Positions 15,343-22,049 of a DNA stretch of 24,136 nucleotides are shown here, in pieces. This stretch comes from JBLNCE01 sp050260415 (GTDB lineage: Bacteria > Bacillota > UBA4882 > JAAYXC01), in the NCBI GenBank assembly GCA_050260415.1, contig JBLNCE010000053.1, positions 1 through 24,136 on the forward strand, given 5' to 3'. The notes beneath the pieces were generated by a model. It was not told the DNA's origin and searched no databases. It was given only the letters and a program-made list of their open reading frames with translations. The position numbers and the translations under genes are program-made. Each line of letters opens with the position of its first letter. The stretch's first letter is position 1.

Positions 15343-15621
15343 ATGCGCTCCACGCGTATGCGCCGGTTCCAGATCTATCTCGAGCCCGTAACCGATGCGC
15401 ACCTGCGGCGCCTTTCGGCCAAGACGGGCAAGCCCAAAGCCGAATTGGTGCGCGACGGCATCAACCTGCTGCTCGAGCGCGAGGCCGCGCGGATGGACGA
15501 GCCGTTGCTTGATCTCATTGGGCTGGCCGGTGAGGCGGGGTATCCCGAGGCGTCGGAGAAGCATGATGATTATCTCTATACAAGGGAACGCAAAGAGCGC
15601 GCGAAAGGCAAGAAACAATGA
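15343..15621 (+). CDS. Ribbon-helix-helix (CopG-type) antitoxin
   Basis: This 92-residue protein starts at ATG 15343, chosen because GGAGG (15329-15333) sits 9 bases upstream; an earlier ATG at 15334 touches the site. RRFQIYLEPVTDAHLRRLSA is the DNA-binding strand and first helix, and GKPKAELVRDGINLLLE is the second helix of a ribbon-helix-helix. The C-terminal half, rich in charged residues, would bind and inhibit the toxin. The stop overlaps the vapC start in ATGA (15618-15621). Antitoxins of this type repress their own promoter together with the toxin. Confidence 0.88.
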   Translation: MRSTRMRRFQIYLEPVTDAHLRRLSAKTGKPKAELVRDGINLLLEREAARMDEPLLDLIGLAGEAGYPEASEKHDDYLYTRERKERAKGKKQ

Positions 15622-16037
15622 GCGGTGAGCGGGTCTTTGTCGATACCGGCGCCTGGCTGGCGCTGGCTTTGCGGGATGATGCGCATCATGAAGCAGCGAC
15701 CCGGACGCTCACGGGATTGCTTGCCGCATCCACCAGGCTGGTGACGACTAACCACGTGGCCGGCGAAACTTACACTTACTTGGCGCGCGTGCGTGATTCC
15801 TGCGTGGCCTTGGACTTCGTCCGCCGGATGCGGCTGAGCACCGCCTTGGACTATGTGTTTGTGGATGAAGTCATGGAATCGAAGGCTTACGAATGGCTCG
15901 AACGCTATCGGGACCAGCGGTTCAGTTTTGTGGACGCCACGAGTTTCGCGGCCATGACGGAACTCGGGTTGAAAAGGACCTTCACCTTTGACAAGCACTT
16001 CGCGGCGGCGGGGTTTGAGCGGTTGCCGGGGGCTTAA
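15618..16037 (+). CDS. vapC: VapC-type PIN-domain ribonuclease toxin
   Basis: This 139-residue PIN protein has the full set of acidic residues: D9 in VFVDTGAWLAL, E50 in NHVAGETYTYL, D106 in FVDATSFAAM and D125 in FTFDKHF. It is a metal-dependent endoribonuclease by family, normally acting on tRNA or rRNA, and is neutralised by the CopG-type partner encoded upstream with a 4-bp overlap. It is unlike the PIN protein at 5174-5659, so the window has two separate PIN systems. Confidence 0.92.
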   Translation: MSGERVFVDTGAWLALALRDDAHHEAATRTLTGLLAASTRLVTTNHVAGETYTYLARVRDSCVALDFVRRMRLSTALDYVFVDEVMESKAYEWLERYRDQRFSFVDATSFAAMTELGLKRTFTFDKHFAAAGFERLPGA

Positions 16038-16313
16038 CGTTTAGCAATATCGAGGCTCCGCTTTGCATCGCCGAAACGGCCTATACAATCACCGACCCGA
16101 TAGTACTCCGTTCGACCCTTTGTCAATCGACCGATAAATCAAGCAGGAATCCGATGCTCAGCGTGAGAACCTTCCTTTCAACCTGATCTCGAAAGTACCT
16201 TTACGAGCTGCGGCTTTGGCGTGAAAGCATATACGCGGCAAATCCATGAGTAGCTGCATGTTCGGCGTTCACTTTCGAAATCTTGGTTAGCAAATGTTAT
16301 TGGGGGCAAGAAA

Positions 16314-18143
16314 GTGGGCAAGCAAAAGGCGGGCAAGCACCGTGACGACTCCATGCCGGTTACACCCGAGCAAGCCGAGGAAAGGCTGCAAATCATCCTG
16401 GAACATGGTCGGCCGGACAAGATCGCGTCCCAGATAAGGAGATTCCTTGAGACCGCCGGTGAAGCGGGTTGTAGCGCGGCAATTGATTGCCTGGTCGACG
16501 GAGATTTCGACCCCTGGGCGATCGAAGCACTGGCCGACGGATTGGCCGAAGCCGGACCGAAAGCCGCCGGGGCAATCCTGCAGGCTTGGCCCAGATTGAG
16601 CTTGGCGACCCGAAAAGTACTCCTCGCCACGGGACTGTCCGCGGATTTTCTTCCGTGTTTCCGCGAGGCGGCCGCGTCCGCCGACCCTTCCATTCGCGCG
16701 TTGGGATGCATCCGCCTCCTGGACCTCGGCCACCTGGAGGCGGCCGAACCACTGCTGGATTTGGCCGTTTCACCGCGGGTGGCGGGACCGGAACGGAGAT
16801 TGGCCGCATTCTTCTTGTCCGCGGGTTATCGGAGGCATGGCACGGCAGCTTTTCCCTCGTTCTGGGACGCCGATCCCACGCGCTACGAACGTCTCATGCG
16901 CCACGTTCTCCTGATGGGGCCGGGATCGAACGTTCACCGGCGGCCGATCGATGCGGACGGGCACACGGCCGCGATCCGGGTACACCTGGCCGACGCCGAT
17001 CCCGCGCTCAGGCTGCGGGCCGTGGAAAATGCCTTTCCCGAACGCTTGGCCGATGAGGAATGGCGGCAACTGTTCGCGGACCCGGATCCAGAGGTGCGGC
17101 GCGCGGCGGTGGACCGGGCGCCGGCCAACGATGCCCTGCGGGAAACGCTCCTGGAATTGCTCGCCACCAGCGCTGACATGGAGACCCGCGTTATAATCAG
17201 CGACCGGTCCGATCTGCCCGCCGACCGACTCTTGCCCCTCCTGGCCGAATTGGTCGCATCCCCCGGGCTCGGCACCGAGGCACGCATAGGTTTTGCGTTA
17301 AGATTGTGTGGCTTGGTTGAAGAGGGGCACGCCGCCCCGAGCCTGGAACCGGCGATCCGGAGCCTCATATCCAGCGACGATTTCCGTCTCCGTTACGCCG
17401 GCCACTCTATCCGGCGTGAACTGGGCCGGGAAGCCGACCACGGCCCTCTGGACGCACTCCTCTTTGACCTGCTCGACCTCTCCGAGGAGCGCGCCGCCGG
17501 GGCGGAAGATCTGGCGCGGAAACTGGCGGCCCATGGCGCGGAGATCATACGCCCGCTCATGGAAGCGGCGACCTTCATCCTCGCCGACAGCCCCGCCAAT
17601 AAAGCCAAGAACCTGGCCCTGACCAAGCTTGGCTGGGCGGCGGCCGCTCCCATTCTGCTTTGCCTGGCGCGTGATGCTGATGCAGATCTGGCCGCCGAGG
17701 CGGCGGCCTCCCTCGGCGCCTTCGCGCCTTCGGCCGAGGCCTGGGAAGCGCTGATGGGACTCTGGCGGGAGGAGAAACGCCCTCACGTTATGCTGTCCAT
17801 GCTCCAAGGGGCCGACGCCTGGCCGGCCTGGCGGGCCGGAGGGTTTTTCCTGCGGGTGATCGAGGGCGATTACCCGTTGACCAGACGCGCGAATGCCATC
17901 GATCTCGCCATCAACAAGCAGGTGCCGGGCTTGGGCCGGACGGCCCTCAGGCTGCTGGCATCCGAAGAGGCGCCCGATCTGACCGAGAAACTCTATGAAG
18001 CCCTGGTGAGCCATTTGCGCGAGACCGAGGAGATTGAAGAGGAGATCGAGCGGTTAAATCCGGAAGGTGACGCGATCGCGAGGGAAGTCCTTCTACACGC
18101 CCTGGATGAGCTGGAGCGGGAGATGGAAGAGGAGGAGGATTAG
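16314..18143 (+). CDS. HEAT-like helical-repeat protein, function unknown
   Basis: This 609-residue protein starts at GTG 16314, with only a GGGGG tract about 8 bases upstream. It consists almost entirely of short paired helices: ADADPALRLRAVENAFPERL, then FADPDPEVRRAAVDRAP, and DADADLAAEAAASLGAFAP are typical HEAT/PBS-lyase-type units. No catalytic motif, signal peptide or membrane segment is visible. The C-terminus is strongly acidic (EEIEEEIERLNPEG and a final EREMEEEED). Such solenoids are usually scaffolds for protein binding. It stands alone, without an operon partner, so the role cannot be inferred. The preceding 276 bp (16038-16313) hold nothing I recognise. Confidence 0.75.
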   Translation: MGKQKAGKHRDDSMPVTPEQAEERLQIILEHGRPDKIASQIRRFLETAGEAGCSAAIDCLVDGDFDPWAIEALADGLAEAGPKAAGAILQAWPRLSLATRKVLLATGLSADFLPCFREAAASADPSIRALGCIRLLDLGHLEAAEPLLDLAVSPRVAGPERRLAAFFLSAGYRRHGTAAFPSFWDADPTRYERLMRHVLLMGPGSNVHRRPIDADGHTAAIRVHLADADPALRLRAVENAFPERLADEEWRQLFADPDPEVRRAAVDRAPANDALRETLLELLATSADMETRVIISDRSDLPADRLLPLLAELVASPGLGTEARIGFALRLCGLVEEGHAAPSLEPAIRSLISSDDFRLRYAGHSIRRELGREADHGPLDALLFDLLDLSEERAAGAEDLARKLAAHGAEIIRPLMEAATFILADSPANKAKNLALTKLGWAAAAPILLCLARDADADLAAEAAASLGAFAPSAEAWEALMGLWREEKRPHVMLSMLQGADAWPAWRAGGFFLRVIEGDYPLTRRANAIDLAINKQVPGLGRTALRLLASEEAPDLTEKLYEALVSHLRETEEIEEEIERLNPEGDAIAREVLLHALDELEREMEEEED

Positions 18144-18182
18144 CGGGAGGCCTCAAGAGCAAACGTTTTCCGCCTGATGTCC

Positions 18183-18212
18183 CACCCCGGCGTTCGCGGG
18201 GACAACGGGGAT
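18183..18212. repeat. GC-rich hairpin, dispersed-repeat type
   Basis: CCCCG and CGGGG tracts pair around GCGTT. The short sequence resembles the GTCATTCCCGCGAA-type intergenic repeats seen in many genomes, but no second copy is in the window. Confidence 0.3.
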
Positions 18213-18215
18213 AAA

Positions 18216-18299
18216 AAGGGGGCTTACGGGTTACGATCCCGATCCCGATACCGATCCTGATACCGACCCCGCGTAATCAGCAAGCATAAAAACCCCCTT
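18216..18299. repeat. Six-unit CGATCC-type tandem repeat inside an inverted repeat
   Basis: Six hexamers (CGATCC, CGATCC, CGATAC, CGATCC, TGATAC, CGACCC) run from 18234 to 18269. They are enclosed by AAGGGGG (18216-18222) and CCCCCTT (18293-18299), with further pairing of TTACG (18231-18235) and CGTAA (18272-18276). Read in frame from 18235 the hexamers would encode alternating Asp-Pro/Asp-Thr, ending at a TAA, but there is no start codon. Confidence 0.6.
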
Positions 18300-18340
18300 G
18301 GCGTCCAGACTAAGATGAAACCAATGAGGGGGAATGTGTC

Positions 18341-18652
18341 ATGGCGCTCCTGGGAAATCCTTTTGTGGCGAACGTGCCGAAGCAGCTCTCGGGCGCGGAG
18401 CTGGCGCAGGCGATCCGGGTCGATCTCGCCGGCGAACTGGAGGCGATCATCGGCTACGAGGCGCACGCCATGTCCACCAACGACGAGCGGGCCAAGAGGA
18501 TCCTCTACCACATCGCGGACGAGGAACGGCGGCACGTGGGGGAACTGCAGCAGTTGCTCTATCTCCTGTCGCCGAAGGACGGGCAGTACATGGAGCAAGG
18601 CAAACAGAAGATCCAGGCGCAGCAGGCGCAGGGTTTTCAACAGTTGCAGTAA
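18341..18652 (+). CDS. Encapsulated-ferritin-like (EncFtn-type) two-helix ferritin
   Basis: This 103-residue protein starts at ATG 18341 with GAGGGGG 8 bases upstream. It has the half-ferritin fold of two helices: LAGELEAIIGYEAHA, then ILYHIADEERRHVGELQQLL. The residues E32, Y39, E62 and H65 coincide in number with the ferroxidase residues of Rhodospirillum rubrum EncFtn, which forms an iron-oxidising ring and delivers iron to encapsulin shells. E34 is also present. The C-terminal tail is glutamine-rich (KIQAQQAQGFQQLQ) and lacks an obvious encapsulin-targeting peptide. No encapsulin gene is in the window. A rubrerythrin-like role in peroxide or iron stress is the alternative. Confidence 0.8.
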   Translation: MALLGNPFVANVPKQLSGAELAQAIRVDLAGELEAIIGYEAHAMSTNDERAKRILYHIADEERRHVGELQQLLYLLSPKDGQYMEQGKQKIQAQQAQGFQQLQ

Positions 18653-18703
18653 CCGCCATTTCGCGTGTTTCGTAGTTACAACACGCTCGGCGATTTTACG
18701 CTG

Positions 18704-18769
18704 AAGGCGCAGAGGAAAAGGAACGTAGTTCTATCAACGATTTCAATTTGATGCTCTTCTCTGCGCCTT
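18704..18769. repeat. Inverted repeat AAGGCGCAGAG, 44-base spacer
   Basis: AAGGCGCAGAG (18704-18714) is perfectly complementary to CTCTGCGCCTT (18759-18769), and a partial third copy, GGCGCCTCTGCGG, follows. It resembles common dispersed intergenic repeats built from CTCTGCGCC or CTCTGTGCC motifs (impression from memory). Confidence 0.5.
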
Positions 18770-18814
18770 GGCGCCTCTGCGGGATAACAAGCTTTTTCAC
18801 AGCTCTTTTGCGAG

Positions 18815-18850
18815 GCCGCCCTTAAGGAAGTTCTTACGGGCGGCTTTTTA
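18815..18850 (+). terminator. Rho-independent terminator after the ferritin-like gene
   Basis: GCCGCCC (18815-18821) pairs with GGGCGGC (18838-18844), the stem is extended by TTAAG/CTTA, and five T residues follow directly. It is 163 bp after the ferritin-like stop. Confidence 0.85.
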
Positions 18851-18960
18851 GCAACCTGGGTTTCTTATCTGGCTTGGCTCACTGTGTGGCTAGGCGAGAG
18901 TACCGTGGGTATCCGATCGGCATGGATGGTTGAGGTTCGAGATCGGAGAGAAGGATTTCC

Positions 18961-18972
18961 GTGCACGTGCAC
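18961..18972. promoter_or_regulatory. 12-bp perfect palindrome, possible operator
   Basis: GTGCACGTGCAC is a perfect palindrome 58 bases before the sugar isomerase start, in a position suited to a dimeric regulator. No promoter elements next to it are convincing. Confidence 0.35.
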
Positions 18973-19030
18973 GAAATATAAGGTTCGGGATTAGGACTTT
19001 ATCCCATCAGACTAAATGGGAGGGAGCCTC

Positions 19031-20173
19031 TTGCTCGATCTGAAACCGCAGACCACGCGCAGATCCGTGGCGGAGCTGGCCAAGCATCTCCAGGCATTCG
19101 ATCTGGACCTTCGTTTTTCCGTCGGCATCTGGTACTTCAGCGACCACGGCAACCGTTTCCACGCCCCGCTGGGCAAAGCGGCCGGTATCCCCGAGCGGCT
19201 GGAGATCATCGCTTCCTTGGCCGACTACGGCGTCAAGGCGGTGGAGGCGCATTATCCCAACGAAGTTAACGAGGACAACCTGGATCTCTACAAGCAACTT
19301 GCCCGGGACAAGGGCGTCCGCCTCTGCACGGTCATCCCGAATCTCTTTTACGAAGAGACCTGGGAGTTCGGCTCGCTCTCCAACCCCATCCCCGAGATCA
19401 GGCGGCAGGCGATCGACCGCGTCAAGCGCTCCCTGGAACTGAACAAGGAGATGGGGACGGACTTCGCCGTGGTCTGGCCCGGCGGGGACGGCTACGAAAA
19501 CCCCTTTGGCATGGACCTCATGGCCGCCCGGGATCGTTTCGCCGAGGGCCTGGCCGAGGCCATGGACGCCGTGCCCGGCGTGCGGGTGGCCATCGAGCCC
19601 AAACCCTACGAGCCGCGCGGCCGGATCCTCTACGGCTTTACCTCGGAGGGCATCCTCCTGGCCGAGAAGGTCGAGCGCCTGCTCAAAAACCCGGTGAACC
19701 GGGCCATGCTGGAGCGGGGCGAGGCCCTGATGGGTCTCAATCCCGAGGTCGGCCACGTGCTCATGGGCACCGAGGACCTTGCCTACGCCTTCTCCCTGGT
19801 GCTCGAGTACGGCCGGCTCATGCATACCCACTGGAACTCCCAGCCGCTGGGCAACTACGACCAGGACCTCAACGTGGGCGTGATCTCCCCCGAGCAGGCC
19901 CAGGCCGCGCTCTACGTGCTGAAGATGCACGGCTACCGGGGTCTTTTCGGCATCGACATCAATCCCGAGCGCATGCCGGTGGAGCAGGCGGTAAAGAACA
20001 GCATCGACTCCCTGCGCGCCATGAACGATCGCCTGAACAAGCTGGACCATGAGGCGGTCCTGGCCTGCGCCAACCGCCCAGATCTAAACCGGGGCCTCCT
20101 GGAGGCGCTCTTGATCAGGGCGCGCGCCGCCGGCGAGACGAAGCTGCCGCCCATGCCGGCGGTGAGGAAGTAG
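19031..20173 (+). CDS. Xylose isomerase-like TIM-barrel sugar isomerase
   Basis: The start chosen is TTG 19031, since GGGAGGG (19018-19024) ends 6 bases before it; the in-frame ATG at 19016 would place that site inside the gene and has no site of its own. From the TTG the protein has 380 residues. Landmarks of class I xylose isomerase are in order: VVWPGGDGYENP, IEPKPYEPRGR (metal-ligand Glu), LNPEVGH (Glu and His), then YDQDLNVG (two Asp) and FGIDIN. The HIDLN segment of classical enzymes reads HTHWN here, replacing one metal-binding Asp with His. It would isomerise an aldose to a ketose with divalent metal; the sugar is unknown. Confidence 0.8.
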   Translation: MLDLKPQTTRRSVAELAKHLQAFDLDLRFSVGIWYFSDHGNRFHAPLGKAAGIPERLEIIASLADYGVKAVEAHYPNEVNEDNLDLYKQLARDKGVRLCTVIPNLFYEETWEFGSLSNPIPEIRRQAIDRVKRSLELNKEMGTDFAVVWPGGDGYENPFGMDLMAARDRFAEGLAEAMDAVPGVRVAIEPKPYEPRGRILYGFTSEGILLAEKVERLLKNPVNRAMLERGEALMGLNPEVGHVLMGTEDLAYAFSLVLEYGRLMHTHWNSQPLGNYDQDLNVGVISPEQAQAALYVLKMHGYRGLFGIDINPERMPVEQAVKNSIDSLRAMNDRLNKLDHEAVLACANRPDLNRGLLEALLIRARAAGETKLPPMPAVRK

Positions 20174-20220
20174 CCGTAGGGGGCTGTTGCCTGCTGCATT
20201 GGACCATGATTGCGAAAGCG

Positions 20221-20284
20221 AACTCACCCCCGGCCCCTCTCTTTGGCGAAAGAGAGGGGTGGCGCCGTGGCGACGGGGTGAGTT
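20221..20284. repeat. Nested palindromic intergenic element
   Basis: The outer arms AACTCACCCC (20221-20230) and GGGGTGAGTT (20275-20284) are perfect complements. Inside, CCCCTCTCTTT (20234-20244) and AAAGAGAGGGG (20249-20259) form a perfect 11-bp stem around GGCG. It looks like a dispersed palindromic element rather than a terminator because no T-run follows. Compare 7039-7080. Confidence 0.7.
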
Positions 20285-20380
20285 CCGTTTTCCATCAGGT
20301 GAGCTTTGACTGCTATTTGCATGGTACTCCTTTTGAAGCAAGCTGTTCTCGAAATGCTGGAGTAATTAGGAGGTCTCCCC

Positions 20381-22006
20381 ATGCCTCTCACCCCCGCCGA
20401 CCTTCACCATCTCTTCCCCACCGAATCCGACCTCCCCTCCGCCCTCCGCCCTGCCCCGGTGGACCAAACCGAATACCTCGTCGCCGGCGAGTTGCGCCAC
20501 TGGGACGGCCCGGCGCAGGAGGTTCTCTCCCCCGTCTGTATCCGCTCCGGGGAAGCGCTTTCCCGCGCCGTCCTCGGCCGCTATCCGCTCCTCGACGAGC
20601 CCGCGGTCCTCGCGGCGCTGGCGGCGGCGGTCAAGGCGTACGATTCCGGCAGGGGGGCCTGGCCGACGATGCCGGTCGGGGAGCGCATCGCGCGGGTGGA
20701 GGAGTTCGCCTTTCGCATGAAGGAACGCCGGGCGGAGATCGTGGCGCTCCTGATGTGGGAGATCGGCAAATCCCTGGTGGACGCGGAGAAGGAGTTCGAC
20801 CGGACGATCTACTACATCCGCGACACGGTCGACGCCCTCAAAGAACTGGACCACAACTCGTCGCGGTTCGTGGCGGCCGAGGGGGTCATCAGCCAGATCC
20901 GCCGCGCGCCGCTGGGGGTGGCGCTCTGCCTGGGGCCCTTCAACTACCCGCTCAACGAGACCTTTACCACGCTGATCCCGGCCCTGATCATGGGCAACGC
21001 GGCGGTCTGCAAGCCGCCCAAGCTCGGCACGCTCCTCTTCCGGCCCCTGCTCGAGATCTTCCGGGACGTCTTCCCGCCGGGAGTGGTGAACTTCGTCTAC
21101 GGCCGGGGGGCGAGCATCATCGGGCCGCTGATGGCCACGGGGCAGGTGGACGTCCTGGCCTTTATCGGCACGAGCAAGGCGGCGGACATCATCAAGAAGC
21201 AGCACCCGCGGCCGCACCGCCTCCGGAGCGTGCTGGGCCTGGACGCCAAGAACCCGGCCATCGTCCTGCCCGACGCGGATCTGGACCTAGCGGTCTCGGA
21301 ATGCCTGTGCGGGGCGCTCACCTTCAACGGGCAGCGCTGCACGGCCCTGAAGATCCTCTTCGTGCACATGCAGGTCGCGGACAAATTCCTCGCCAAGCTG
21401 GCGAGGGCGATAAACGATCTCAAAGCGGGCATGCCCTGGGTGGACGGCGTCACGATCACGCCCCTCCCGGAGCAGGGGAAAACCGAGTATCTGACGGAGT
21501 TGGTGGAGGAGGCCAAGCGCGGGGGGGCCGAGGTCATCAACGACGGGGGCGGCGCGGCGTGCGGGACGTTCTTCTATCCGGCGCTGGTCTACCCGGTCAA
21601 GGAAGGCATGCGTCTGTACCACGAGGAACAGTTCGGGCCGGTCATCCCGGTGGTGCCTTTCGACGACCTGGAGACGCCCGTCCGGTACATCGAGGAATCC
21701 AACTATGGGCAGCAGGTGAGCCTCTTTGGCCGCGACCCGGAAGAGATCGCCCGGCTGATCGACCCCCTGGTCAACCAGCTCTGCCGGGTCAACCTCAACA
21801 GCCAGTGCCAGCGCGGGCCGGACATCTTCCCCTTTACCGGCCGCAAGGACTCGGCCGAGGGCACGCTCTCCGTCTCCGACGCCCTGCGGGTCTTCTCCAT
21901 CCGTACCCTGGTCGCGGCCAAGGGAACGGAGGCCAATAAGGAACTGCTGACGCGGATCGTGCGCGAGAGAAGGTCGAACTTCCTCTCCACGGACTATCTG
22001 TTCTAG
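20381..22006 (+). CDS. gapN: GapN-like NADP-dependent aldehyde dehydrogenase
   Basis: This 541-residue protein starts at ATG 20381 with GGAGG 7 bases upstream. The aldehyde dehydrogenase fold shows PFNYPLNE with N188, the cofactor lysine K211 (CKPPK), FIGTSKAAD and the catalytic cysteine C320 in FNGQRCTALK. The last part (VNLNSQCQRGPDIFPFTGRK) is characteristic of a longer subgroup usually named NADP-dependent non-phosphorylating glyceraldehyde-3-phosphate dehydrogenase. That enzyme converts glyceraldehyde-3-phosphate to 3-phosphoglycerate, giving NADPH without ATP. The ELGGK motif with the general-base Glu reads LGLDAK (285-290). The substrate is inferred from subgroup naming; another phosphorylated or sugar aldehyde is possible. 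Confidence 0.8.
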   Translation: MPLTPADLHHLFPTESDLPSALRPAPVDQTEYLVAGELRHWDGPAQEVLSPVCIRSGEALSRAVLGRYPLLDEPAVLAALAAAVKAYDSGRGAWPTMPVGERIARVEEFAFRMKERRAEIVALLMWEIGKSLVDAEKEFDRTIYYIRDTVDALKELDHNSSRFVAAEGVISQIRRAPLGVALCLGPFNYPLNETFTTLIPALIMGNAAVCKPPKLGTLLFRPLLEIFRDVFPPGVVNFVYGRGASIIGPLMATGQVDVLAFIGTSKAADIIKKQHPRPHRLRSVLGLDAKNPAIVLPDADLDLAVSECLCGALTFNGQRCTALKILFVHMQVADKFLAKLARAINDLKAGMPWVDGVTITPLPEQGKTEYLTELVEEAKRGGAEVINDGGGAACGTFFYPALVYPVKEGMRLYHEEQFGPVIPVVPFDDLETPVRYIEESNYGQQVSLFGRDPEEIARLIDPLVNQLCRVNLNSQCQRGPDIFPFTGRKDSAEGTLSVSDALRVFSIRTLVAAKGTEANKELLTRIVRERRSNFLSTDYLF

Positions 22007-22049
22007 AACTCTTTATCATGGACCGCGACCGGTTTGGAGGGGCTGGCAC

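Larger units (their letters stand above)
18653..19030. other. Gap between ferritin-like and sugar isomerase genes
   Basis: This 378-bp gap contains an inverted repeat (18704-18769), a terminator (18815-18850) and a 12-bp palindrome (18961-18972), listed separately. No coding sequence is evident. Confidence 0.6.

Noticed and set aside
19016..19018. ATG as start of the sugar isomerase
   Set aside because: GGGAGGG follows it rather than preceding it, and TTG 19031 has that site at 6 bases. The ATG cannot be fully excluded.
20206..21939. 577-codon open frame on the plus strand overlapping the aldehyde dehydrogenase
   Set aside because: It is an out-of-frame shadow of the GC-rich gapN gene: Gly/Arg/Pro-rich, with no family match, while the other frame encodes a clear enzyme.
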